From positions 48,390 through 112,389 of the forward strand of contig NZ_BDCI01000040.1 in NCBI RefSeq assembly GCF_001613425.1: 64,000 bases of DNA, given 5' to 3'. Under the pieces are notes generated by a model. That model made no database searches and was not told where the DNA came from. It saw nothing but the letters and a program-made list of their open reading frames with translations. A program made the position numbers and the translations under genes. Shown piece by piece: positions 1 to 8,545 of the stretch. Source of the stretch: Nocardia vulneris. Its GTDB lineage: Bacteria; Actinomycetota; Actinomycetes; Mycobacteriales; Mycobacteriaceae. How positions within the stretch are numbered: the stretch's first letter is position 1; each line of letters starts with the position of its first letter.

Positions 1-1
1 G

Positions 2-910
2 TCGGTGAACGTCGGCGACGCCGCGCGCGCGGCCGGCGTGCCCACCGAAACCGCGTTCCTGGACGAAGCATCCGCGGCCCGGGTGCGCGCCGAACATCGG
101 CCCGCCGATCTGGTGGTCGCCAACAACGTCTACGCCCATGTGCCCGATCTGCGCGGCTTCACCAGCGCGCTGCGGACCTTGCTGGCCGACGACGGATGGC
201 TGTCCATCGAGGTGCACCACGCGCTGAACCTGTTGCGGCTCGGCCAATTCGACACCATCTACCACGAGCATTTCCAGTACTACACGCTGCATTCGGCGCA
301 GCGCGCGCTCGCGACCGCGGGTCTGGCCGTGGTCGACGTGGAACTGCTGGCCTCCCACGGTGGTTCGCTACGGGTGTGGGCCCGGCCGGTCACCGTGGCC
401 GCCGCGCCCAGCCGCCGCGTGGGCGAGGTCCTGCGCCTGGAACGGCATGCGGACCTGGATCGGGTCGAGGGCTACCGCCAACTCCGGCCGCGCACCGAGG
501 CGGTCCGGCACGACCTGCTGCGGTTTCTGCTCGACCAGCGTGCCGCGGGCAAGCGCGTGGTCGGCTACGGTGCGCCGGGCAAGGGCAACACCCTGCTCAA
601 CTACTGCGGTATCCGCCCCGACCTGCTCGAGTACACCGTGGACCGAAACCCGTACAAACACGGGCGATTCACGCCGGGGACCCGGATCCCGATCCACCCG
701 CCGGAGCGGATCGAGCTGGATCACCCCGATGTCGTGCTCGTACTGCCGTGGAACCTCGAGGCCGAGATCACCGAGCAGCTGCGCCATATCGCTTCGTGGG
801 GCGGTGAATTGGTGTACCCGCTACCCGCGCTGCACCGCGCCGACCTCACCGGTCACAACGACGTGCACAACACAGTGGATTCCGAAATGACAGGGAGGGG
901 AGCACGATGA
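2..910 (+). CDS. C-methyltransferase of a deoxysugar pathway, C-terminal part (cut by window start)
   Basis: The reading frame is open from the first bases, so the N-terminus (expected zinc-binding cysteines and SAM motif I) lies outside the window. What remains runs from the middle of a class I methyltransferase fold (ADLVVANNVYAHVPD, the usual post-motif region) into the C-terminal domain typical of TylC3/NovU-type sugar C-methyltransferases, with the segments YHEHFQYY and VGYGAPGKGNTLLNYCG. Such enzymes add a methyl group to a keto-deoxysugar nucleotide. The stop codon overlaps the next start (ATGA at 907-910), so it is the first visible member of a sugar-modification operon. Family confidence is high; the substrate is unknown. 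Confidence 0.85.
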   Translation, partial: SVNVGDAARAAGVPTETAFLDEASAARVRAEHRPADLVVANNVYAHVPDLRGFTSALRTLLADDGWLSIEVHHALNLLRLGQFDTIYHEHFQYYTLHSAQRALATAGLAVVDVELLASHGGSLRVWARPVTVAAAPSRRVGEVLRLERHADLDRVEGYRQLRPRTEAVRHDLLRFLLDQRAAGKRVVGYGAPGKGNTLLNYCGIRPDLLEYTVDRNPYKHGRFTPGTRIPIHPPERIELDHPDVVLVLPWNLEAEITEQLRHIASWGGELVYPLPALHRADLTGHNDVHNTVDSEMTGRGAR

Positions 911-1683
911 AGGTTGTGCTGTTCTGCGGTGGCTACGGCATGCGGATGCGCGACGGCACCGACGACATGATTCCCAAACCGATGCAACTGGTCGGTCCGC
1001 GACCGTTGCTCTGGCACGTGATGCGCTATTACGCGCATTACGGTCACACCGAGTTCATCCTGTGCCTCGGCTACGGCGCCCAGCACATCAAGAATTTCTT
1101 CCTCACCTACCAGGAATCGGTGTCCAACGATTTCGTCATCCGGGACGGCCGGGTCGAAATGCTGAGCTCCGATATCAGCGACTGGCAGATCACCTTCGTC
1201 GACACCGGGCTGGAGTCGGCGATCGGCGAGCGGTTGCGCCGGGTGCGCGAGTATCTCGGCGACGACGAGCGCTTCCTGGCCAACTACGCCGACGTCCTCA
1301 CCGACGCACCCCTGGACGAGATGGTCGCGAAGTTCACCGCCTCCGGCGCGGCCGCGTCGATGATGGTGGTGCCGCCGCAGTCCTCGTTCCACTGCGTCGA
1401 CATGAAGCCCACCGGAGAGGTCAAAGAGATCATGCCGGTGTCGCGAATGCCGTTGTGGGAGAACGGCGGCTACTTCGTGCTCAGCCAGGAGATCTTCGAT
1501 CTGCTGCCGCCCGGCGGCGATCTGGTCGCCGACGCCTGCGCGACGCTGGCCGGACAGGGCCGGCTGTTCGGCTATCAGCATCTCGGCTTCTGGAAGCCCG
1601 CCGACACCTTCAAGGAGCGCGCTGAGCTCGATCAGGGCTATCGGTCCGGGTCCCGGCCGTGGATGGTGTGGGAGCGAGTGTGA
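907..1683 (+). CDS. RfbF-like sugar-1-phosphate cytidylyltransferase
   Basis: A 258-residue nucleotidyltransferase with the N-terminal nucleotide-binding loop CGGYGMRMRDG, the following PKPM, and the WHVMRYYAHYGHTEFILCLGY stretch characteristic of glucose-1-phosphate cytidylyltransferases. VDTG, the acidic NYADVLTD and the late GFWKPADTFKER also fit. It probably activates a hexose-1-phosphate to a CDP- or other NDP-sugar that its neighbours modify. It overlaps the upstream methyltransferase by ATGA and the downstream PIG-L gene by GTGA. The first glycine-rich position reads FCGG instead of the usual LAGG, so the nucleotide preference is uncertain. Confidence 0.85.
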   Translation: MKVVLFCGGYGMRMRDGTDDMIPKPMQLVGPRPLLWHVMRYYAHYGHTEFILCLGYGAQHIKNFFLTYQESVSNDFVIRDGRVEMLSSDISDWQITFVDTGLESAIGERLRRVREYLGDDERFLANYADVLTDAPLDEMVAKFTASGAAASMMVVPPQSSFHCVDMKPTGEVKEIMPVSRMPLWENGGYFVLSQEIFDLLPPGGDLVADACATLAGQGRLFGYQHLGFWKPADTFKERAELDQGYRSGSRPWMVWERV

Positions 1684-2330
1684 TCCGACTCAGTGTCGGT
1701 GTGGTGCGGGAGATCGCCGTACTCGGCGCGCACTGCGACGACATCGCCATCGGGCTGGGCGCGACGCTGCTGACGCTGGCGCGTGCCCATCCCGGGTTGC
1801 GGGTGCGTGCCCTGGTGCTCTCCGGCGGCGGCACCGAACGGGCCGCGGAGGAGCGGCGCGCGTTGGCGGCGTTCTGTCCGGGCGCGCAGCTGCGACTCAC
1901 CGTGCTGGACGTGCCGGACGGTCGCGCGCCCGCGCACTGGGACCGAATAAAGACCGAACTCAACAGTTTTCGGGCCGAGTGCACCCCTGATCTGGTCTTC
2001 GCGCCGCACCGCGGCGACGCGCACCAGGATCATCGGCTACTGGCCGAACTGGTGCCGACCGAGTTCCGCGACCAGTTGGTGCTCGGCTACGAGATCCTCA
2101 AGTGGGAGAGCGACACTCCCGCCCCCGTCGTCTTCCATCGGCTCAGCGCCGAGCTGGCCGAGGAGAAGGCGATGCTGCTGCTGAAACACTATCCGTCCCA
2201 AGCACATCGGGACTGGTTCGACCAACAGGCGTTCACCGGCCTCACCCGGCTGCGCGGCGTGCAGTGCCGGGCCGGACATGCCGAAGCGTTCCTGCTCGAC
2301 AAGGCCGTCATAGATTTCGGAGGTTCGTAG
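1680..2330 (+). CDS. PIG-L family (LmbE-like) deacetylase
   Basis: The protein is about 216 residues when started at the GTG at 1680, which overlaps the preceding stop codon; an ATG at 1659 lies inside the upstream gene and is less likely. Near the N-terminus it has the zinc-binding signature AHCDDIAIG of PIG-L/LmbE deacetylases, and later the HRGDAHQDH segment with the second set of histidines. Family members remove N-acetyl groups from sugars such as GlcNAc. Within this operon it probably deacetylates an amino-sugar intermediate, leaving an amine for further modification. The family is clear; the sugar is inferred from context only. Confidence 0.85.
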   Translation: MIRLSVGVVREIAVLGAHCDDIAIGLGATLLTLARAHPGLRVRALVLSGGGTERAAEERRALAAFCPGAQLRLTVLDVPDGRAPAHWDRIKTELNSFRAECTPDLVFAPHRGDAHQDHRLLAELVPTEFRDQLVLGYEILKWESDTPAPVVFHRLSAELAEEKAMLLLKHYPSQAHRDWFDQQAFTGLTRLRGVQCRAGHAEAFLLDKAVIDFGGS

Positions 2331-2332
2331 CC

Positions 2333-3379
2333 ATGCGGGTGTTGCTCACCGGACACCAGGGATATCTCGGCACGGTCATGGTGCCGGTGCTGCGCGCCAA
2401 CGGGCACGAGGTGATCGGGCTCGACGCGGGCTTCTTCGCCGACTGCGTACTCGGCGAGCTGCCCGGCGATCCGCCCGGCCTCGCGGTGGACCTGCGTGAC
2501 GTGACCGTCGAGCAGCTGCGCGGGTTCGACGCGGTGATCCATCTCGCCGCGCTGTCCAACGATCCGCTCGGCGCGCTCGCGCCCGAGATCACCTACGCCG
2601 TCAACCATCACGCCTCGGTCCGGCTGGCCCGGCTCGCCAAAGAGGCAGGGGTACACCGGTTTCTCTACGCCTCCACCTGCTCGGTATACGGTGCGGCGGG
2701 CGCGGATCTGGTCACCGAGGACGCGCCACTGCGCCCGATCACGCCGTACGCCCAGAGCAAGGTACGGGTCGAGGACGATGTGGCGGCACTGGCCGATTCC
2801 GGCTTCGCGCCGGTATTCCTGCGCAATGCCACGGCATTCGGCTTCTCCCCGCGGTTACGCGCCGACATCGTGCTGAACAACCTCGTCGGCTACGCCACCC
2901 TCACCGGTGAGGTGAAGGTGCTCTCCGACGGGACGCCGTGGCGGCCGCTGGTGCATGCCCGCGATATCGCGTGGGCCTTCGCCAACTGCCTCACCGCACC
3001 GCGGGACGCGATCCACTGCCGCGCTTTCAATATCGGCACCGAGGCGAACAACCTCACCGTCGCCGATATCGCCAAGGCAGTCGTCGAGGCGGTGCCCGGC
3101 TCGCGGTTGAACATCACCGGCGAGAGCGGCGCCGACCCACGCTCCTACCGCGTGGACTTCTCGGCGGCGCGCTCCGCGCTCGGTTTCCGCGCGCTCTGGA
3201 CCGTGCAGGCGGGCGCGGACGAGCTGTTCCAGGAGTACACCGCCCGCGGGCTCACCTACGACGATTTCTTCCAGAAGTTCACCCGGCTGCCGCACCTGGA
3301 GCGGCTGCACCGGACCGGGGTGCTCGACGCGACGATGCGCCGGATACCCACCGGAACCACCCATGTCCCCGCAAGCTAG
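2333..3379 (+). CDS. NAD-dependent sugar epimerase/dehydratase (extended SDR)
   Basis: A 348-residue extended short-chain dehydrogenase. It begins MRVLLTGHQGYLGTV, a Rossmann GxxGxxG motif, and has the catalytic YAQSK (YxxxK) preceded by the serine-rich STCSVYGA. RNATAFGFSPRLRADIV is the usual substrate-pocket region of nucleotide-sugar epimerases. The start at 2333 is two bases after the preceding stop and has GGAGG (2320-2324) in front. It overlaps the next gene by 17 bases. It probably epimerises or dehydrates the NDP-sugar made by its neighbours. The long frame can be extended upstream only by running into the previous gene. Confidence 0.87.
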   Translation: MRVLLTGHQGYLGTVMVPVLRANGHEVIGLDAGFFADCVLGELPGDPPGLAVDLRDVTVEQLRGFDAVIHLAALSNDPLGALAPEITYAVNHHASVRLARLAKEAGVHRFLYASTCSVYGAAGADLVTEDAPLRPITPYAQSKVRVEDDVAALADSGFAPVFLRNATAFGFSPRLRADIVLNNLVGYATLTGEVKVLSDGTPWRPLVHARDIAWAFANCLTAPRDAIHCRAFNIGTEANNLTVADIAKAVVEAVPGSRLNITGESGADPRSYRVDFSAARSALGFRALWTVQAGADELFQEYTARGLTYDDFFQKFTRLPHLERLHRTGVLDATMRRIPTGTTHVPAS

Positions 3380-4520
3380 CCAGGACACCCCGGCACAGCG
3401 TTGCGCACCCGTGGGCGCCGCGCGCGAGCATTCGTGCCGCGCCTGCCGCGGCAGCGCGCTCAGCACCGTGCTCGACCTCGGTACGGTGCCCGCGGCCGAC
3501 TTCTTCCCGCCCGCGCACGCACCGGTCGGCCTGGCCGAGTCGGCGCATCCGCTGCGGATGCAGCTGTGCGCCCACTGTGGCCTGGCACAGCTCGCCGAGG
3601 ACGACACCCGGACCGAGGAGCCGCGCGGTATGGAGCCGGCGGCCTTGCGCGCACAGGCGGCCGATGCCGTCGGCAAGGTCGCGGCGGCCGGGCTGCTGCG
3701 CGGAAAGACGGTACGCGAGTTCGGCAGTCCGCACGGCGGCACCTGGCTGCCGTTGCTCACCGAACGTGGCTTCTCCCCCACCGAGACGGCCGCCGATGTG
3801 GTGCTCGACTGTTTCGGCGTCATGCACGAGCCGGACCAGCGTGCGGCCTTCGCCGCGCGTGCCGCGGCGACCGCGCCGGACGGTGTACTGCTCGTCCAAT
3901 TCCACGCGCTGGCCACCATCGTGGCCGGCTCCCAGTGGAACGCGTTGCGGCACGGCCACTTCGCCTACTATTCGCTGGCCGCGTTGCGACGGCTGCTGCG
4001 CGCCGTGGGGATGAGTCCGGTCACGGCGTGGCGGTTCGACCTCTACGGCGGGACGGTGCTGGTCGCCGCCCGGCACGGCAACCATCAGCCGGACCGCGTC
4101 GTACGGGAAATACTCACGCACGAACGAGAATTCACCGCGCCCACGGCGATCCGCGGGCTGCAAGACGCCGCCGACACGCACGCCGGCGCGCTGCGCCGCT
4201 GGCTCGAACGCCATGCCGCACAGGGTGATCGGGTCTACGCCTACGGCGCGGCGTCCCGGGCGGTCGCCGTGTTCAGCCTGGCCGGCGTGCATCGCGGGTT
4301 GATCGCCGGCGTCGCCGACGCCGCCGCGGCCAAACAGGGCAGGCGGATGCCGGGCACCGACGTGCCGATCATCTCGCCCGACGAACTCGTCGCCGCCCGG
4401 CCGGATCTCGTGTTGCTGACGTTGCCCGATCTACTACCCGAGGTCCGGGCCCGATATCCGGAACTCGACGGCTGCTGGATCGTCGACGACCCGGCCGAGC
4501 CCACCGCGGAAGGCGGCTGA
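3363..4520 (+). CDS. C-methyltransferase-like protein with collapsed SAM-binding domain
   Basis: A 385-residue relative of sugar C-methyltransferases. Both flanking domains are intact: an N-terminal zinc-binding module with Cys25-x2-Cys28 and Cys69-x2-Cys72, and a C-terminal domain with VYAYGAASRAVAVFS (Methyltransf_14 type). Between them the SAM fold is shortened. The motif I region VREFGSPHGG (about 117-126) is followed after only about 20 residues by ADVVLDCFGVMHEPDQ, where the first gene of this window has the usual post-motif segment preceded by a full-length linker. Roughly 40 residues of the nucleotide-binding half seem to be missing. It may be inactive as a methyltransferase and serve as a scaffold or ligand-binding protein. 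It overlaps the epimerase gene by 17 bases. Confidence 0.75.
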   Translation: MSPQASQDTPAQRCAPVGAAREHSCRACRGSALSTVLDLGTVPAADFFPPAHAPVGLAESAHPLRMQLCAHCGLAQLAEDDTRTEEPRGMEPAALRAQAADAVGKVAAAGLLRGKTVREFGSPHGGTWLPLLTERGFSPTETAADVVLDCFGVMHEPDQRAAFAARAAATAPDGVLLVQFHALATIVAGSQWNALRHGHFAYYSLAALRRLLRAVGMSPVTAWRFDLYGGTVLVAARHGNHQPDRVVREILTHEREFTAPTAIRGLQDAADTHAGALRRWLERHAAQGDRVYAYGAASRAVAVFSLAGVHRGLIAGVADAAAAKQGRRMPGTDVPIISPDELVAARPDLVLLTLPDLLPEVRARYPELDGCWIVDDPAEPTAEGG

Positions 4521-4713
4521 CATGCCTCGGATCCGCTGTCCGCCAACGGCTTTGTCACCTGTTTCCGCCACGCGCTTGATCTGACATGATTCGAATACCG
4601 AGCACCTGACCGCCCTGCTGACGGACGAGTTTCGTTGCTCCCGCGTGCCGGGGAGCGGGCCGCCGAGCGAACAACCACGCCCGGCCGGGTGCGTGCAGAA
4701 GGGGATGAACCAG

Positions 4714-5352
4714 ATGAGGGACTTCACGCAGCAGCGCGGCCGAGACCTGCGCATGCTCGCGATCACCACCGCCGTCGCTACCGGCCTGATCTTCGGCGCG
4801 GGCGCCGCGGGCGCGGTCGTCGACAGCACCAACCAGATCGTCGATCAGAAGGATCGGTCGATCGAGGCGATCCAGTCCGATACCCGGATCGATTTCGTGC
4901 CGCCGTTGGACGGAAATCCGTTGACGCGCGAGTGGTTCCACAACGGTGAGGCGTCGTTCAAGGTCGCGGGCCCGCACGCGGAGGACTGGAACGGGCACAT
5001 CACCATCGGCTACCAGGTCGGCTATCCCGCGACGCTGAGCGGGCGACTGAAATTCGGCTACTCGACACCCGGACTCGGCGTCGACCTCGGCGGCGGTGAC
5101 GGCGGCATCCTCAAGCTCGACGGGCTGATCCCCCGCGCGGGCGTGGAGATCGAGGTCGGTTTCGGTCCCGGCATCAAGACCGTGGAGTGCGCCGGTGGCG
5201 ATATCTCCGGTACCTCCGGCTTCATCCGGATGTCCGGGTTCCACGGCACCGTGACGGGCGTGATCGGGCCGACCACCATCCGCCCGTTCGTGCGCGTGGT
5301 CAGCGCCAGTGGCGACACCGTGATCACCTATGGGCGGATCTGGACCCTCTGA
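4714..5352 (+). CDS. MspA-family outer-membrane porin
   Basis: A 212-residue secreted protein, the same length as M. smegmatis MspA precursor. The Met at 4714 was chosen because GAAGGGG lies about 9 bases upstream; an ATG at 4705 is too close to it. The N-terminal hydrophobic stretch MLAITTAVATGLIFGAGAAG is a signal peptide. The mature part shows the family hallmarks: DxTNQIVDQKDRS, PLDGNPLTREWFHNGEA, VAGPHAEDW, YQVGYP and the C-terminal HGTVTG...IRPFVR...GDTVITYG. MspA porins form octameric channels in the mycolate outer membrane, which supports a Mycobacteriales host. The constriction-loop region differs from MspA (VDLGGGDGG instead of the aspartate cluster). It is preceded by a 193-base gap that probably holds its promoter. 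Confidence 0.93.
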   Translation: MRDFTQQRGRDLRMLAITTAVATGLIFGAGAAGAVVDSTNQIVDQKDRSIEAIQSDTRIDFVPPLDGNPLTREWFHNGEASFKVAGPHAEDWNGHITIGYQVGYPATLSGRLKFGYSTPGLGVDLGGGDGGILKLDGLIPRAGVEIEVGFGPGIKTVECAGGDISGTSGFIRMSGFHGTVTGVIGPTTIRPFVRVVSASGDTVITYGRIWTL

Positions 5353-5360
5353 GGTCCGGC

Positions 5361-5392
5361 CGGTGTGGCGCCCCGGCGCGAGCGCCACACCG
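5361..5392. terminator. Bidirectional hairpin terminator between porin and glycosyltransferase
   Basis: A perfect 11-bp inverted repeat (CGGTGTGGCGC at 5361-5371, its complement at 5382-5392) with a 10-base loop lies 9 bases past the porin stop and 8 bases from the stop of the convergent glycosyltransferase. The position and stem strength fit a terminator shared by both strands. There is no clear T-run, as is common in high-GC actinomycetes. Confidence 0.7.
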
Positions 5393-5399
5393 CCGGTGG

Positions 5400-6239
5400 T
5401 CAGACCAGCAGGTCGGGGCGATTGCGGACCGTGGCCACCGTACGAACCCGCAAGCGGTACAACGCCGCTCGGGCCAGCCGGGTGTCACCCGCGAGCACGT
5501 CGCCGCGGCTCACCAGGTTCGGGTAGTCGCCCGCGATACGGTGGTGGAACCGGAACATGTCGGTCAGCTTGCTCACCGTCGAGGTGCGGCTGCACAGGTT
5601 GAACGACGAATTGCGCCAGGCGGCAAGTATTTCGGTCATCCCGAAGAAGACACCGAACGACGACACCCGCGCGAACAGGTCCACGTCCATCGGGAACACC
5701 AGATCCCCGCGCAGGCCGCCGACCAAATCGAAATGCTTGCGGTAGAACATCGCCGCGGCGGTCGGCCCGAAATCGGCGGGCCCGCGCCGCACGATGGCCC
5801 GCGCCAGCGCCCGCGCCGTCTGCCTGCCGAGCAGTCCCGGCAAGCCGAGTTCGGTCTCGAGCAGCGCGCCGTCCTCGTCGATCACCTCGAACCGGCTCGA
5901 CGAGATCGCGATGTCCGGGTCCGCGGACATCACCGCGAGCTGCGCGCTCAGCGCACCGGGGCGCAGCACGTCGTCGGCGCAGACCACCTTGACCAGATCG
6001 CCCCGGGACGCGCGGATCACCTTGTTCCAGTTGTCCCCGATCGGCAGCACGGCATCGTTGCGTAGCACCTGGATCCGCGGGTCCTCGAACGAGCGCGCGA
6101 TCGCGCCGGTGTCGTCGGTGCTGGCGTTGTCCAGCACCACCAGCTCGAACTCCGCGTCCTGGTCGAGCACCGAACGCAGCGTCGTGGCGAGCGTGCGCGC
6201 GGAGTTGTACGCCGGAACACAGACCGACAGGCTGGCCAT
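5400..6239 (-). CDS. Family 2 glycosyltransferase (GT-A fold)
   Basis: A 279-residue protein that starts MASLSVCVPAYNSARTL and continues with LDNASTDDTG and VCADDVL (the DXD-like metal/nucleotide site), all typical of GT2 inverting glycosyltransferases. It lacks membrane segments and should act on the cytoplasmic face, adding one sugar to a lipid-linked precursor. It is co-directional with, and three bases downstream of, the pyruvyl-transferase-family gene, so the two form a minus-strand operon beside the sugar-modification block. Donor and acceptor cannot be read from the sequence. Confidence 0.88.
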   Translation of the reverse strand: MASLSVCVPAYNSARTLATTLRSVLDQDAEFELVVLDNASTDDTGAIARSFEDPRIQVLRNDAVLPIGDNWNKVIRASRGDLVKVVCADDVLRPGALSAQLAVMSADPDIAISSSRFEVIDEDGALLETELGLPGLLGRQTARALARAIVRRGPADFGPTAAAMFYRKHFDLVGGLRGDLVFPMDVDLFARVSSFGVFFGMTEILAAWRNSSFNLCSRTSTVSKLTDMFRFHHRIAGDYPNLVSRGDVLAGDTRLARAALYRLRVRTVATVRNRPDLLV

Positions 6240-6242
6240 GAG

Positions 6243-7622
6243 TCATCCCCCTAGCTGATGGCCCGGACGTACCGGGCCGCTGTCCACCAGCCGGAATACC
6301 CGCTCGAGCCCGGCTCTGCTGGCGTCGATCTGTTCTATCGCTTTGCGCTGCAAGGGCTCCCGCACCAGGGGCGCGTCGTGCCAGGACTGCTGCACGGCCT
6401 CGGTCAATTGCGTCTCCAGCGCGGGATCGTTCAGGTGCACGATCCGTAGCCCGGTGCCGAACATCTGCGCCAGGCCGTGGAACTTGTCGTCGTAGTACTC
6501 CGAGGCGGTGATGCCCACCGCCGGAATGCCTTGCGACAGCGCGAAGACGGCGAGGTGGTAGGCGCTCGTGACGAGCACCCGGCAACCCGCGACCTGACGC
6601 GCCACATCCTGGGGCGTGCCGCCCCGGCCGACGGCGGGTCGCGCGAGCTGTGCCCCCGCCATCAGTGGCAGCGTGGAAAGCCGGTCCTCGGAGGCGTATT
6701 CGGAGATGATCAGCGGAACCACCCCGGCCCGATGGTGGGCCGCACAGGTGCGCACCACCCGGCCGAGCGTCTCCTGTGCGGCCACACCGACCGGTGAGTA
6801 GTCCGCGACCCGCAGGCACAGGCCGATATCCGCGCCGATCCGGGCCTGGCGCAACCGGTAGGCGAACTCGACCGCGTCGTCACCGGTGACGAGCACCCGC
6901 TCGGGCGCGACACCCATGCGCGACAACAACTCCGGGCCCCGCCGCCGCTCGCGCAAGGCCACGAAGTCCACGCCGGGTAACACCTCGCCTGCCCGGCGTA
7001 GCAGCTCCGGGTCGCGTAACGGACCGAGGCCCTGACCGACGAGCGCGGTCGGAATGCCGCGGGCGCGGGCGTATTCCAGCAGATTCAGCGTGCGGTGCGC
7101 CTGATAGCGGTCCACGTCGGTCATGTAGCCGCCGCCGAGCGCGAGCACCAGCGACGCCTGTTCGACCGCGGCGGGTATTTCGACGGGGAATGCGCTGTCG
7201 GCGGGCACTGTCACATGTTCGGTGATGCCGGGGCCCGCGGTCCGGCGCTTGGCCGCCGAGCGCAGCGCGCGCAACCGGTCCTTGGGTCCGTCGGTGGCGG
7301 CCCGCCAGTGCAGGGCCGCCGGACCGCCCAGTTTCGTTGCGGCCCTGCGGGATAACCGCGCCGCCCACCCGTCACCGCGCCACGACCAGTCCGGGCCGCA
7401 GAGCGGCTCCGCTGTCGGCAGCAGCGCCCGCAGGATGCCGGGTTGGTGGGTGAGCACCCCGATCCGGGCGCGCGGCCATCGGGCCCGCAGCCGTTCGACC
7501 GTCACCGCCATCATCGCGATATCGCCGCGATTGCGCAGCCAGTATTCGCCGTTCTCGACCAGCACCCGAATATTGCCCTCGGCAAGTTCGGCGCGCTCGG
7601 CCGCGGAACCTTCGGTCCCCAC
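6243..7622 (-). CDS. Polysaccharide pyruvyl transferase family protein
   Basis: A 459-residue protein with features of the PF04230 family: an N-terminal NRGDIAMMAVTVERLR segment, LVLALGGGYMTD, ALVGQGLGPLRDPE, LRERRRGPELLSRMG, and late LVTSAYHLAVFALSQGIPAVGITASEYYDDKFHGL, where the conserved histidine and aspartates sit. Family members attach pyruvate ketals to sugars of surface polysaccharides, or act as related GT-B glycosyltransferases. Being first in the two-gene minus-strand operon, it is probably transcribed from the 126-base gap on its 5' side. Pyruvyl transfer is a family-based inference. Confidence 0.82.
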   Translation of the reverse strand: MGTEGSAAERAELAEGNIRVLVENGEYWLRNRGDIAMMAVTVERLRARWPRARIGVLTHQPGILRALLPTAEPLCGPDWSWRGDGWAARLSRRAATKLGGPAALHWRAATDGPKDRLRALRSAAKRRTAGPGITEHVTVPADSAFPVEIPAAVEQASLVLALGGGYMTDVDRYQAHRTLNLLEYARARGIPTALVGQGLGPLRDPELLRRAGEVLPGVDFVALRERRRGPELLSRMGVAPERVLVTGDDAVEFAYRLRQARIGADIGLCLRVADYSPVGVAAQETLGRVVRTCAAHHRAGVVPLIISEYASEDRLSTLPLMAGAQLARPAVGRGGTPQDVARQVAGCRVLVTSAYHLAVFALSQGIPAVGITASEYYDDKFHGLAQMFGTGLRIVHLNDPALETQLTEAVQQSWHDAPLVREPLQRKAIEQIDASRAGLERVFRLVDSGPVRPGHQLGG

Positions 7623-7748
7623 TGTGCATATCCTCCCGCCAGCCCCCTGCCGGGTCGGCCCGTGCCGAGCACGAACTCGTTGTGAAATCTACCCCACGCT
7701 ATGCATCGCGGCTACCGTACCGGGAGTTACCGGAAAACCGCGCGCTAC

Positions 7749-8444
7749 TCAATCGCTTGTGCGAGAACGCCCTTCGGGCCGACCGGACTGTTTGGTTATC
7801 CGCCCCGCGTAGAGCGCCGCCAGCGACGCCGCGGCGAATGCCGTGCAATAGTCGACGAGTTCGTCCATCGGCACGTCCAGCCGCCCGCCCTCCTTCTCGA
7901 CCAGCACGCGTTCGAGCATGCCGACCACCGAGAGCGCGTAGATGTCCACCAGCTCGGCCGGCGGCTCGGTCTCCGGCCGCGCCGCGGTGGCGGTTCGGGC
8001 CACCAGCCGCGCGAAGCGCCAGAGCGCCTCGCGCATCCGCTGTTCGGCCCCGGCCCCGGCGGGCTCGACGAACACGATCCGCATCTTGCGCGCGTCCTCG
8101 GCCAGCGCGGTGAGGTACGTGCCGATGCCGGCGCGCAGTTTGCGGGTGCCGGTGGCGGGCACCGCGTCCACAGCCACGGCCACCGCCCCGAACAGTTCGT
8201 CGATCACCTGATCGAACACCGCCGCGAACAACTCCGCGGTGCCGCCGAACGATTCGTAGAAATATCGGTCGGTGAGTCCGGCGGTGCGGCACAGGTCTTT
8301 CACGCCGGTCGCCGGGTAGCCCCGGGTTCCGAACAGCTCCAGGCCTGCTGCCAGCAGTTTGTCGCGACGGGCCGCGACCCGGTCGGCCGCGCCGACCCCG
8401 CCGTACGGTCGCACCGGGCGGCGCTGTTTCGGCGTGCCGGTCAT
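7749..8444 (-). CDS. TetR-family transcriptional regulator
   Basis: A 231-residue protein starting at the ATG at 8444, with GGAG 8-9 bases upstream; an upstream in-frame ATG at 8495 is less likely. After a basic N-terminus comes the TetR helix-turn-helix: AAGLELFGTRGYPATGVKDLCRTAGLTDRYFYESFGGTAELF. The C-terminal half is helical, as expected for a ligand-binding dimer domain. The gene is divergent from the Tat-secreted flavoprotein. A perfect palindrome lies between them (8506-8523), so it probably represses that neighbour and itself. Confidence 0.88.
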   Translation of the reverse strand: MTGTPKQRRPVRPYGGVGAADRVAARRDKLLAAGLELFGTRGYPATGVKDLCRTAGLTDRYFYESFGGTAELFAAVFDQVIDELFGAVAVAVDAVPATGTRKLRAGIGTYLTALAEDARKMRIVFVEPAGAGAEQRMREALWRFARLVARTATAARPETEPPAELVDIYALSVVGMLERVLVEKEGGRLDVPMDELVDYCTAFAAASLAALYAGRITKQSGRPEGRSRTSD

Positions 8445-8505
8445 CGCTCGCTCCGCCTCGTCATCTACGCATTGTCTCCCATCGCGCGCGGCCATCTGCT
8501 AAAGA

Positions 8506-8523
8506 TGACTATCACAATAGTCA
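8506..8523. promoter_or_regulatory. Probable TetR operator (TGACTAT-N4-ATAGTCA)
   Basis: A perfect 7-bp inverted repeat, TGACTAT (8506-8512) and ATAGTCA (8517-8523), around the centre CACA. It lies in the 101-base space between the divergent TetR gene (start 8444) and the flavoprotein gene (start 8546). It is AT-rich in an otherwise very GC-rich region and probably overlaps the promoters of both genes. Size and symmetry fit a TetR dimer site. Confidence 0.7.
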
Positions 8524-8545
8524 GTTTTGCGAACGGGGTCGGGCA

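Noticed and set aside
4521..4713. A specific -35/-10 promoter for the porin
   Set aside because: TTGATC and TTGTCA occur, but no -10 element at proper spacing is convincing.
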